From NCBI RefSeq assembly GCF_029168945.1, contig NC_083608.1, positions 15,642,136 through 15,706,135 of the forward strand: DNA of 64,000 bases, in the 5' to 3' direction. Under the pieces are notes generated by a model. That model was not told the origin of the DNA. It searched no databases and saw only the letters and a list, made by a program, of their open reading frames with translations. Each line of letters opens with the position of its first letter. Within the stretch, counting starts at the first letter, position 1. Shown in pieces: positions 1-9,602 of the stretch. The stretch is from Cannabis sativa (lineage: Eukaryota > Streptophyta > Magnoliopsida > Rosales > Cannabaceae). The position numbers were made by a program, and so were the translations under genes.

Positions 1-1426
1 CTTGGCCTTTAATAGCTGTTCGGGGTTGGAAATTGATTTCGTACTGCCCCAATTCCACCGCCCACTTGAGTAATCGCCCAGAGGCATCTGACTTTTGCAG
101 TATTTGCCATAGTGGTTGGTCGGTGTACACCCGAACAAGATGAGCTTCAAAATAAGGTCTTAGCTTTCTTGTTGCTAAGATGAGGCAGTAGGCGAGCTTT
201 TCTATCAACGGATATCGGCCTTCGGCCTCGACGAGTCTTTTACTGATGTAATAGACTGGATGCTGCACGCCATCTTCTTCTCTGATTAGTACGGCGCTTA
301 TGGCATGCTCCGTTACTGCCAGGTATATCCCCAGTTCCTCACTGTCCAGAGGTTTAGAGAGGACGGGAGGTTTTGCGAGCTGTGCCTTTATATCTTGAAA
401 AGCTCTTTCACATTCTTCTGTCCACTCAAACTTTTTGTTTCCTCGTAGGATGTTGAAGAATAGGACACATTTATCCGTTGATTTTGACACGAACCTGCTG
501 AGTGCGGCGATTCGACCAGTTAGGCTTTGTACCTCTTTGGTTTTTGTTGGCGAGTTCATATCCAAGAGGGCTTGGATTTTTTCCGGATTGGCTTCAATTC
601 CTCGAGCATTGACGATGAAGCCTAGAAACTTTCCCGAGCTGACTCCGAAGGAGCATTTCAGGGGATTCAGTTTCATGTTTTATTTTTTGAGGACTTTGAA
701 ACATTCGTCCAGGTTGTCTATGTGCCCCCCAGCCTTTCTGGATTTGACAAGCACCACGTACACTTCCATGTTTCTGCCGATCTGATCTTTAAACATTTTG
801 TTGACCAGTCTTTGGTATGTAGCTCCGAGATTTTTAAGACCGAATGGCATGACTTTGTAGCATTAGAGACCCATATCTACCCGAAAACTTGTATGTTCTT
901 GGTCTTGCGGATGCATCTTGATTTGATTGTAGCCCGAATAAACATCCATGAAGCTTAATATTTCGTGCCCGGCTGTTGCATCGACGAGCTGATCGATTCT
1001 TGGAAGTGGGAAACAGTCTTTAGGGCACGCTTTGTTGAGGTCTGTAAAGTCAATACAGACTTGCCATTACTTGTTCAGCTTAGGCACGAGTAAGGGATTC
1101 GCGACCCAAGCCAGGTAGAAAGCTTCAATGATGAAGTTGTTGTTGCGCAGCTTTTCAACTTCGTTTTTCAGGGCTAATGCTCGCTCTTTATCCAGCAATC
1201 TTCGTTTTTGCTGAACTGGCCGTATATTAGGATCGATATTCAGGACGGGCAAAATAATAGAAGGATCGATTCCGACCATATCTACATGTGACCAGGCGAA
1301 AACATCCAGGTTTGCTCTCAAAAATTTTATCAACTCTGATTTCACTTCGAGCAACAAACCCTTTCCGATTTTCAGCTTTCTGGCTGGGATATCTGGATCG
1401 ATCTCGATCTCTTCTAATTCTTCCAC
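1..1426 (-). pseudogene. Broken reverse transcriptase and RNase H of E1
   Basis: The fragment 1426-1067 is in the gag-pro frame and resembles the start of Tat-type RT, with FAWSHVDMVGIDPS and a PVQQKRR-like segment, then stops at 1067. The same frame continues beyond the stop with recognisable RT blocks (CIDFTDLNKACPKD, PFGLKN). At about 752-763, where the catalytic YVDD box should be, the translation reads YVVLVKS, so both aspartates are absent. RNase H-like sequence follows (TEHAISAVLIREEDG near 290-320) and runs to the window edge. This is a clear pseudogene; the direction of decay (stops plus loss of the active site) is seen directly. Confidence 0.8.
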
Positions 1427-1495
1427 AGGTCCAACATTGCTGCTTGGATCCCCAAGTCAAGGATCCACATCTTCATCCTCGCCTTGGGCGGTTTC

Positions 1496-4216
1496 TTACT
1501 TGGGAATATTCATTCCCTTGTCCGGGCTCTGGTTGGAGGATACTTCCTTCTTAGCCTTGGCCACTGTAAGGTTGTAACATTCCCGAGCAGATTGCTGGTT
1601 CCCTCTAAGACACCCTACCTCGTTTTTGGTTGGAAACTTCAGGCACGAGTGGAATATTGATGTGACAGCTTTTAAGTCGTACAAGGCTGGTCGGCCTAGC
1701 ATTACGTTAAAGGCTGAAGGAACATCCAATATCAGGAATTGTGCCATGATAGTTATGCTCGTTGGAGCTTGTCCAACTGTGAGGGGTAGGCGGATTTGTC
1801 CTAGGGGCGCAACTCCTTGACCGGAGAAACCATAGACGGGCTGAAGGCATGGAGTTAAATCCTTGAGCTGATGCCCCATCTTCTCGTAAGCAGTCTTGAA
1901 CAAAATATTTGAAGAAGCCCCATTATCAATCATGGTTCTGGACACAATTTTGTTTGCTATCTGGACTTCCACAACCAGCGAGTCTTTGTGCGGAAATCTT
2001 ATCAGGACAGCATCTTCGTCTCCGAATGTTATGGTTGGTTCTCCTGCTCGTGGAACTTTGGGATTCCTTTCTTCCACGGCCAGGATGACTTTTTCTTGCT
2101 CGTACTGAGCTGTGCGAGCATATCGTTCTCGAGCTTTGCCCGTGTCTCCAGCGATGTGCGGACCTCCAATGATGACTTGCAAGTGTCCATCTATTGGCGG
2201 AGGCATCAGATCCTGGTTGTTCTGACCTTGGTTGGCCTTGACATACTTTTGTAGGTGTGGGTTGTTCTTCTTGATCAGAAGTTCTATTTCCCACTTCAAG
2301 CTGTAGCATTCGTTGGTGTTGTGGCCATAATCTTCATGGAACCCACAAAATTTCGTCATGTCCCTTTTGCTGGTATCTATCTTCATGGGCCCAGGCTTCT
2401 TGTACGGAATTAGCGACTGAGTGGCTATATACACACTTTCTATATCCTCAGTTAGGATAGTGAATGCAGGGTGTTTAGCGCGATCACGGGGAGTCTGTCC
2501 GGTTTTTTCGACGAACTTTCCCTTCTTCCTGTTCCCTTGCTTGTGGTTGTTGCCTGAACGCTTGCCACTTGAGTTGCTGGAATATTGGGGAAGCTGGGCG
2601 GACGTTCCAGTAGAAGGAGCCTTCATTTTGTTCGGCTTTTGCTCACCTTCTGCTCGCTGAATGGCTTCTTCGAGCTTGATGAAACCTTCGGCCCGGTCGA
2701 GGAAATCACTCATTGAGTCGACCGGTCCGTTCTTCCTTATGTCCTTCCATAGTTCGCCAAGGACTTCAATGCCCCCTAGTATCGCGGATAACTTTCCATC
2801 CTCGGTTACTCGTGATACCTTGGTCGCTTCCGTCATGAATCTGCTAATGTATGCCCGGAGTGGCTCGCCTGGTCGTTGTTTTACTTCGACCAAATCTCCC
2901 AAATGCAATGGGAGTTGGCGTGAGGAAGAGAATTGTGTATGGAATTCCGAAGAGAAGGTTTTCCATGAACTAAACCTCCCTAGAGCCAACTTAAAATACC
3001 ATGGTTGTGCGGCCTCTGACAGAGTTGCGGGGAAGATTCTGCAACATACGTCTCCTCGCACCCCTTGTAGATCCATTTGCATCTTGAAATACTTGAGATG
3101 AGATAGAGGATCTTCTCTCCCAGTGTACATCTTCCACGTTGGCATCTTGAACTTGTGAGGTAGTGGCAGGAGGTTGATTTCTGGCGAGAAGGGAGTTCCG
3201 CGTGCACGGTCTAACTCAAGATCTTTGTTACGCTGCCCGGCCATGCCATGAAACATATTCTTCAGTTCGTCAAGCTGGGCCTGCACGACTGGGCTGACTT
3301 GATTGGCATTCTGGTCGGGTTGGGCCACGTCAGCGTCTTTCTGAGCGGTGATTTGAGTATGGGCTCCGGACTGCACATTCGTTGTAGTATTCTGCTCGTC
3401 TGTTCCCCTTCTTCTGTTTAGGTTGTCCCTTAGGTCACGGGGTGTTCCCAACCTTTCGAACATAGAAGAACCTTGCTGCCTTAGCGATTGGTTCGCTTGG
3501 TTGGCAGGTGGAATGGCTTCATTAGTTTGCGTGGATCCATCGAGCATGACTCCTCCTGATGAATTCCCGGACAAGGTCTGTCCGCCTACCTCTTGGCCCA
3601 CGAGTGGAACTCGTGACCGGGCATTGGACGGCTGACCGTTGTTTTTCTGGGAAGCATTCACCTTTGGGTCATCCTCGGTTTCTCCAAGGGGAATGACGCT
3701 CGGTGCCTGCTGGCCTACAGCCTGATAGGCTCTTCGTATCAGCACAGTAGCTTGCCGACTATGATCTTCGATTTCTGCATGGTGAGCCGTTAATGCCTCC
3801 ATTTCTTTGTCTCTCCACTCAGCGAACGTACGCCTCTGTTCGTCAAACGCGAGGTTTACTGCGGCACGTAATTCCTCCTGATCGTGATGCAGGGTAATTT
3901 TGTGGCCCTGCATGAGTCCAAGCGCAGCACGGAGGTTTTGCAATTCGGTTGCATCTCCGATGGTCGTCTGGGCACTGATGCCTGGTGGAACAGTCATGTT
4001 ATGAACGTCCTGGCTGTGTGCGGAACCGTTGTTTCCGGTCTCTTGCACACCAGGCGCAGTTTCAGTAACAGGAGTTGTTCCGTCATTCACCACGCTCCCC
4101 GTCTGTCCAGGATTGACAGCAGGTGGAATCGTCGAACACCCTAGGTCCTCCAACATCAGATCCAGCGTCTGTGAGTTCGCTGGGTCGGACAAGCCTCTGC
4201 AAGTTTGCACCATCAT
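1496..4216 (-). CDS. Gag-protease polyprotein of Tat-type Gypsy element E1
   Basis: An open frame of 906 residues. The N-terminal ~320 residues are Gln/Asn-rich and low in complexity. A Gag capsid-like region follows at about residues 345-520, with motifs such as PLSHLKYFKMQM and QPWYFKLALG. A zinc-knuckle-like motif CGFHEDYGHNTNEC sits near residue 622. A retropepsin-like domain has the active-site motif MIDNGASSNILF near residue 763; DNGA in place of the usual D(T/S)GA is common in this lineage. The stop at 1496 is in the same frame as the downstream RT fragment, so it interrupts what was one gag-pro-pol frame. The product would have assembled virus-like particles in the cytoplasm. Opposite-strand ORFs here are shadows. 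Confidence 0.8.
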   Translation of the reverse strand: MMVQTCRGLSDPANSQTLDLMLEDLGCSTIPPAVNPGQTGSVVNDGTTPVTETAPGVQETGNNGSAHSQDVHNMTVPPGISAQTTIGDATELQNLRAALGLMQGHKITLHHDQEELRAAVNLAFDEQRRTFAEWRDKEMEALTAHHAEIEDHSRQATVLIRRAYQAVGQQAPSVIPLGETEDDPKVNASQKNNGQPSNARSRVPLVGQEVGGQTLSGNSSGGVMLDGSTQTNEAIPPANQANQSLRQQGSSMFERLGTPRDLRDNLNRRRGTDEQNTTTNVQSGAHTQITAQKDADVAQPDQNANQVSPVVQAQLDELKNMFHGMAGQRNKDLELDRARGTPFSPEINLLPLPHKFKMPTWKMYTGREDPLSHLKYFKMQMDLQGVRGDVCCRIFPATLSEAAQPWYFKLALGRFSSWKTFSSEFHTQFSSSRQLPLHLGDLVEVKQRPGEPLRAYISRFMTEATKVSRVTEDGKLSAILGGIEVLGELWKDIRKNGPVDSMSDFLDRAEGFIKLEEAIQRAEGEQKPNKMKAPSTGTSAQLPQYSSNSSGKRSGNNHKQGNRKKGKFVEKTGQTPRDRAKHPAFTILTEDIESVYIATQSLIPYKKPGPMKIDTSKRDMTKFCGFHEDYGHNTNECYSLKWEIELLIKKNNPHLQKYVKANQGQNNQDLMPPPIDGHLQVIIGGPHIAGDTGKARERYARTAQYEQEKVILAVEERNPKVPRAGEPTITFGDEDAVLIRFPHKDSLVVEVQIANKIVSRTMIDNGASSNILFKTAYEKMGHQLKDLTPCLQPVYGFSGQGVAPLGQIRLPLTVGQAPTSITIMAQFLILDVPSAFNVMLGRPALYDLKAVTSIFHSCLKFPTKNEVGCLRGNQQSARECYNLTVAKAKKEVSSNQSPDKGMNIPK

Positions 4217-4243
4217 GTCGAAAGAGCGATCTGTGATTCTGCT

Positions 4244-4260
4244 CTAAATGAAAGCACCAA
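4244..4260 (-). other. Primer-binding site of E1
   Basis: Minus-strand TTGGTGCTTTCATTTAG starts two bases after the LTR end. Its position is that of a tRNA primer site, and TTGGTGCTTTCATT is a form I recall for plant Tat elements. I did not match it to a specific tRNA. Confidence 0.6.
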
Positions 4261-4262
4261 AA

Positions 4263-4954
4263 TGTTGACTTCGCTTTTAGCCAACGACAATGATTCTTTT
4301 TTATAAGCGATAAACAATGTGTCGTAGTAAGAATATGTAATAAAGCAAATAATAATAATAAGAAGACACAAAAATTTTATAGAGGTTCAGCCCCGAGCAG
4401 TTCGGTAATAGCCTAATCCTCGTTAGTTGTATTGACTTAAGAATAAAGAAGAAGCTTCCTTTTCTTATAGCTCTTACAATAGTATCTCTGAATATATAAT
4501 TCTTAGATAGCCTTAGCTTATAGCGTTTCGGCGTATGATCTCTGTTTTTTCGTCCCCCTTGCCCAATGAAAATTCCTCACTATTTATAGGGCAAGAAACT
4601 TGAGGAGGAAGAGTTTCCTCTCTTGTTACAAAGCGCATAAACACAAAGATCGTGTGATCATTGCTGAATACTAGGATCGTGGGATTGAGGCTGTATACAC
4701 TGACAGTGGAATCGTGTGTATGCCACATCCACGCAAGTTGATCCCTGAGTTATAGGGATTGAGCTGGTGACTCACGAAGTGCTTGGTTGAATTTGCTAAG
4801 TGTTGCTTATTCTGCACGGCTCTTTGAGTATTCCATCATGGTTATGCCAGCGAGGCATCCTCCTCGGCATGTTCATCCGACCAGGTGCTCTAAGTTGATG
4901 CCACTTGTCACCATTCTTGTGATGCCACATCAGAGTGCAAATTTTGGGATAACA
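4263..4954 (-). repeat. LTR of Tat-type element E1
   Basis: It begins TGTTGACTTC and ends GGGATAACA on the plus strand, giving TGTT...AACA terminal inverted ends, 692 bp. On the minus strand it carries a TATA box (CCTATAAATA, complement of 4581-4590), consistent with a U3 promoter driving E1. A PBS-like sequence lies immediately left and a purine tract immediately right, so internal sequence flanks it on both sides. The second LTR of E1 is off the window, so no target-site duplication can be tested. Confidence 0.75.
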
Positions 4955-4968
4955 TTTTCCCCCCAAGT
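4955..4968 (-). other. Polypurine tract abutting the LTR
   Basis: Minus-strand ACTTGGGGGGAAAA ends exactly where the LTR begins. A PPT belongs just upstream of a 3' LTR, so the sequence to the right (4969 onward) is the 3' internal region of a Tat-type element in the same orientation. Confidence 0.6.
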
Positions 4969-5408
4969 CTGTGCGGGACCTCCGAGGTTGCGTCTAGACC
5001 TTATTCTGAGCTGGCTCTGCCTTTGACAGGGGACACGTGTCGAGCATGACCGTTCAAGACTCGATGTGAAGCTGACTGAGCGTCCCTTCAGTTTTCGGCT
5101 AATTAATGCTCTGACAATTAATATTTTGAAAATCCGAATTTCTCTCTCCACAGCTGACGGTTGCACTCGATTATTTTGATTTCCCATATTTGCTTTCAAG
5201 GCAGGAAGTCGAGGCGTCTAAGATTCCTTTACGTACAGTTACCCTTTTGCCTATGAATACTTGGAGTACTGGCACATTTCCTCATTTCATCACCCTTCGT
5301 TGTTAAGCAAACTTCAGAGCAAAAAGAGAGAGTTTTCAGGCTTCAAAGTTGCCGAAGAGCTTTCAGACGATTTCAGGCTTGCTTGAATCCGGACACTCGA
5401 ATCTTTGA

Positions 5409-5781
5409 GTAAGTTTCTGATTCCCTTTATGTTTTTCCTTCGCATGCTTGTGCTTTGTATGTAACTTTGCTGTAGAAAGAACATCGTAGGAAACCCTAGC
5501 GTTTGAAACTTCTGCGGCTCTTCTTTTCCATGTCCTTGCGTTAGCTTTCAGCCGTAAGGCTAGTTTTAGAACTGCATTGCATTTGTTTTCCATTCTACTT
5601 TCTTCAAGCTTCATGAACTTTTTGCCCTAACTCAAGAAAAACTTTCTGACTTCTTGAGTTTAGACTTTTCTTTGAACATGATAGCTCTTTTAATCTGTTG
5701 CGTACTCCTGGTCGGCATATTTGCTTGTTTTTTTCGCTTGATACTCCGTCCAACACTCATCTTGCGTGTTGTCTTTTGTAG
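5409..5781 (+). other. Candidate 5'-UTR intron of the antisense ORF
   Basis: A good donor (TTGA|GTAAGTTT at 5409) and a pyrimidine-rich acceptor (GTCTTTTGTAG ending 5781) flank 373 bp of T-rich sequence. The acceptor touches the ATG at 5782. The purine-rich upstream stretch 5290-5408 looks like a 5' UTR. It was inferred from splice consensus only. Confidence 0.4.
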
Positions 5782-6119
5782 ATGAACCTTGGTGAGTCTT
5801 GGGAGCCCGAGCATCAAATCGACCAGGAACTGCTTCAACTTCTGCACGAAGTCCACCCTCGTCTCCGTGCTAATCCTTCTTCTAATTCCGTACCCAGCCA
5901 TAGCACGATGGCTCGTACGAAGAAAACTATGTGTCTGGCTCACGCTTCTGATCCCCAGGTGGCTCGGCTTGCCACCCTTCCCGACGCCGAATAGGATTTG
6001 GCGGTCCCAATGGAGGAGGATCGTGAGGGGGATGCTGCTGAAGTCCAGGAAATTGAGGAACTGGACGAGGCGCGTCCGGGCAGCCCTCCCGCTGCTGAGG
6101 GAGAGGAGGAGATTGAACC
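5782..6119 (+). pseudogene. Extra (antisense) ORF of the Tat-type element, interrupted and truncated
   Basis: The plus-strand frame opens at 5782 (or at the internal ATG at 5908, reading MARTKKTMCLAHAS). It reaches a single TAG at 5992-5994 and continues in the same frame as a strongly acidic stretch (MEEDREGD, EVQEIEELDEARPG, EGEEEIEPP) until about 6119, where Copia sequence takes over. It runs antisense to the retrotransposon and lies upstream of the PPT, the position described for extra ORFs in Tat/Retand elements. I do not recognise a domain; the histone-H3-like MARTK start looks coincidental. Function unknown. Confidence 0.4.
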
Positions 6120-7503
6120 CCCTAATTATGAGAATAAGATAGAAGAATTCTTGCATAGTCTATTCGAAAGACTTGAGCCAAGATTTCTAATCCTCATAAC
6201 ATTTTATGGTATCTTAATTTGATTACTTAATCTCTAGCAAGTATTTTACACTTCAAATACTAGACTGCTATGTTGATGATTTAGTCTTAAAAGGAACTTA
6301 CAGTTTTAGACTAATACAATAAGTCACAACTAGATATCCCTCCAAACAATAAGAGGTTAAAAGTATTATTTAACCAGATATCTATTATTGAGTGGGAGCT
6401 ATCTGAGATGTAATCAAATAAGGAACGTTAGGAGATACTCAAGAAAGATTTATAAAAGTGATCTATATGTTAGATATTAAGGAACTGTATATTAGTTATC
6501 CTTATATCTACCCCCAACTCATTTAAGAATTTGAGATGGTGGTTACTCTGGGGGTGGAGGAGTCATTCTATAAGAGTGTAAAACCCTTCTATAATAATTC
6601 AAGCTCTACCAGAGAAGATTTATAACTTCGTAAATTTGAAATTACCAAAAAGTTATTTTACTGAAGAGAATTCTACACTGTATTATCTCAGTTCCAAATT
6701 TTAAAATATGAGAGATATGTCTTCTGTTTATTCAGATGTACTTAATAAGCAGTAAGGATTTCAGTATCCCTTGATGAGTAAAGCATATAGTAAAGGATGT
6801 TTCATAATATTTTTATGAACTTGTTTCCAGAAGTTTGGGTGGATTTAAATATACTACACTTGATCTAAAGATCAAGACAACAGATTGATTGGAAAGCACA
6901 ACTTGTTTTATGTTAGTGCAAGTGGGAGTTTGTTGGGTTTTGTGCCCTAAATAAAATCCATTACAATCTGATTAGTTATCAATCTAAGAAGTTTGAACTG
7001 ATTTATGTTTGCATGAATTTTTCGTGCTTATGGTTTAATATATATATAATATATTGATTCAAAAAAAAATATATATATATAATATATACACAAAATCAGT
7101 TAAGTCCAGAACATATATTTATTCACAATTACAGTATTGTCAACACAGTGAAATGTGATTGTGATTATATGATTCAAAAGACTAAGTCCCTGTTTCATCA
7201 GTGTTTTGGATTTACACTGATGTGATAATCAGCGATGATGTATACTTACACTTGGAGTAAGTGTTATGTTCTTTCCAGGACATTGGTAAAGTATACTAGT
7301 TTCGAATGTATGGAGTATACATTGGATACAAGGATACAAGGGTTAGACATCTGAGTGGAAGGAGACATATTATTCCGCTGCAACCAATGTAAGGTTTTCT
7401 TAACTTTATGTGTGTTTATTATCGTTTTAGAAAGTTCATATTTAGGATGTTAAACAACATACTTGTGAGTAGATCTAAGATCCTGGTAAAATAAATTCCA
7501 ACA
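6120..7503 (+). mobile_element. C1: 5'-truncated Copia-family element (RT relic, PPT, 3' LTR)
   Basis: The segment is the reverse-complement counterpart of 59225-59995 in element C4, sharing most of its sequence. It starts abruptly inside the antisense ORF at about 6120. A relic Copia RT box reads CYVDDLV (YVDD codons 6269-6280) in an otherwise stop-ridden region. A purine-rich tract (GTGCAAGTGGGAGTT, ending 6930) leads into the LTR at 6931-7503. No frame is open. The missing 5' part and the abrupt junction suggest deletion rather than a clean insertion. Confidence 0.7.
6931..7503 (+). repeat. 3' LTR of C1 (internally deleted)
   Basis: It begins TGTTGGGTTTTGTGCCC and ends AAATTCCAACA, with matching TGTTGG/CCAACA ends. 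It is 573 bp long, whereas complete LTRs of the same family here (55085-56983) are about 1.9 kb. The two ends align with the full-length copy, and the central ~1.3 kb with the TATA box is missing near a short GGATACAA direct repeat around 7324-7341. Confidence 0.75.
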
Positions 7504-8972
7504 CTTTGAGCTTCAATCCCTGCGATAGCTTCGGTATTGGAGTTTGGGCTTCCTCGCTCTCTCAACTCTCTTTAGATGGAATTTGCTGAATGAAATCAGA
7601 ATGAGTGAGAAGCTCGGGGACCGAGACCCTATATTTATAGGTGAGATACTCCATCAGTATCTGCGCCACATTAATTGTCAGAATATTTTGACAATTAATT
7701 CAGGAAATCAAATCGGGTAATGAATATAGAAATCTGACCATATATAGAATATTACAAAATTGATTTTGTCCAGATTCAATGAATATAAAATATTCATTTA
7801 TCAAAAAATCAATTATTTATTTATTTCCTTAAATAGAAAATCATTTCCTTAAATAGAAAATTATTTCCATAAATAAAATATTCTAATACTAACCTTATAA
7901 AATATAAGGGATAAGTTGAGGAATACTTATTTTTTGTATCTATTAATCAAAAATATCTTCATATTTTATTTCATTAAAATCTACTCACTTTTATGAGTGG
8001 GTTGTCTAATATATCCTTACCCTCCACTTAAGTGTAGCACATGATTTACATTAATCTAAGAGATATAATAGGGATATCAACTATAAAAGTGGGCATATCT
8101 TAAAGAATATGAAAGTGAAGGTAAAAATTAAAACAAATAAAATAAAGTGGGTATACAATGCAATTTCCTCAAAATATAAAGGAAACTCATATATATATGA
8201 TTTTTTTCAATTTTAACCAAAAAAAATAATAATATTACAAAAATATTTTCAGCGGGCCAAATAAAAAAATATACAACTCAAATAAAATAAATTACAAAAA
8301 TACCACTTACACACCTTCAACACAGAATTCATGCTTCTTGGGCAATTATCGCGCAACCACGCAACAACTCAACGCAACTGAAATGAAAATTCAACCAGAA
8401 AGATAACTACTATTAATTCTGGTGACTTCACCTGAGAAGACGATCAGAATCAATCAAAACAAGGGCTGTTTCAAATTTATGAAAAAAAAAGTGTAGAAAA
8501 ACTACTACGAAACTAAAATTCAACCGAAAATTCAGTTTAATTTGCATAAAACTAATGTACTGACTTTAATTTTCAGATCCATGAAAGACAAATCTAAAAA
8601 AAAATGAACTGGAGTTCCCAAACAATCTAACTCAAGTATAATCTAAAAAAAATTTACATAAGCACTATATTAAAATATTTATTTTGGTGTATTTTTGTTG
8701 TTTTCCAAATTTCTAATGGTGAATTTGTTCATATTAAATCATAAAATGTAGATAGAGTTACGTACGTGGAAACACTATTCTGATTTTTAATGTTTCATAA
8801 CAGTTGCATTACAGTTGTATAAATATTTTGCTAACAGTTATTTCGTCTGATTGAAACTTTTGTCTGATGCAACATTCGGCCAACCACCCAGAAATTTTCG
8901 TCTGATTGAAACCTTCGTGTGATGCAACTACCTACAACTATCGTCTGATTGAAACCTTCGTCTCATGCAACC
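7504..8972. other. Unassigned AT-rich repeat remnant
   Basis: No supportable gene. Bases 7504-7700 look like part of an LTR on the minus strand: a TATA box (CCTATAAATATAG, complement of 7629-7641) precedes a purine/pyrimidine-biased leader. The rest, to about 8840, is AT-rich with short A runs. Bases 8844-8972 hold a three-copy degenerate tandem repeat listed separately. Confidence 0.4.
8844..8972. repeat. Three-copy degenerate tandem repeat
   Basis: The motif CGTCTGATTGAAAC followed by TTCGTCTGATGCAAC-like sequence recurs at 8844, 8899 and 8942 (spacings 55 and 43 bp). It lies directly left of the proposed Reina LTR. Confidence 0.7.
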
Positions 8973-9241
8973 TGATGAGCACCTGCAGCACAATTCACAA
9001 CAACCAGCAGCAACACAACAATACACCAGCAACAACAACACACGATAAACCAGAAAACACAGTAGGATTGAATCAATAGGTGAGTTATTATTGAATTAAA
9101 GGCAAATTGAGACACTCTCCCACACTCGGCAGAGAGCTAAGGTAGCTCTCTCCTGATGCAGTAGAGATTTCTCTATTACAAAATGCATAACCGAAAATAA
9201 CATTCCCTCTCCATACAAAAGGTAGCTCACCACTAAGTACA
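8973..9241 (-). repeat. Putative 3' LTR of Reina-like element R
   Basis: Located just beyond the R coding end: plus strand TGATGAGCACC to CTAAGTACA, about 269 bp, with TG...CA ends and a length typical of Reina LTRs. No partner LTR is available, so the limits are tentative. Confidence 0.35.
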
Positions 9242-9260
9242 ATTACCAAAATACCCCTTC

Positions 9261-9602
9261 CTAAGCCAACACATCATTGGTTTTACCTTGCTTACCCCTT
9301 CTAGCATAAGTAAATCTTATAGGAGGCCTACCATTCGTATCATTACCCCCCCCCCCAAAATCCCGAACCTTGTCCCCAAGGTTGAAATCTGGAAACTGGG
9401 CCGCAATGGTGTCAAACTTCTCCTAAGTAGCTTCAAAAAAAGGCAAATCTTTCCAACGAATCAACACTTCCATAGAAGCTCCTGTAGGTGTAGGCCTTTG
9501 ACGCACATTCAAAAGTTCAGCAGGTTCGACCAACAACTCCAAATCAGCAGTCAATGTAGGAGGAATGGTAGGAGACGAGTGAGTCGTACCCACCGCAGCA
9601 CG
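9261..9602 (-). pseudogene. Reina-like integrase tail and chromodomain
   Basis: On the minus strand from 9602 the translation shows LLVEPAELLNVRQRP, then a chromodomain-like segment (EVLIRWKDLPFFEAT, then a stop at 9423-9425 where the usual tryptophan codon is expected). It continues QFPDFNLGDKVRDFG, a typical Reina C-terminus, with a terminal stop at 9261-9263. A C/G homopolymer of about a dozen bases near 9346-9357 could cause a frame slip. The chromodomain of this lineage is thought to steer integration to particular chromatin marks. Confidence 0.75.

Larger units (their letters stand above)
1..4954 (-). mobile_element. Ty3/Gypsy element E1, Tat lineage, 5' LTR to RNase H (continues off left edge)
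   Basis: Reading the minus strand the order is LTR (4954 to 4263), primer-binding site, gag-protease (4216 to 1496), reverse transcriptase and RNase H (about 1426 to 1). The integrase and the far end lie outside the window. The gag type, the CxFHxxxGHxTxxC knuckle and the DNGA protease motif are those I associate with Tat/Retand-type Gypsy elements. Several in-frame stops and a lost RT catalytic pair show it cannot make its own enzymes. Lineage is an inference from motifs read by eye. Confidence 0.85.

Noticed and set aside
1626..4247. Plus-strand ORFs across the E1 gag region
   Set aside because: Shadows of the long minus-strand gag-protease frame.
5908..5994. MARTKKT start resembling histone H3
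   Set aside because: Similarity stops after seven residues; the rest is not histone-like.
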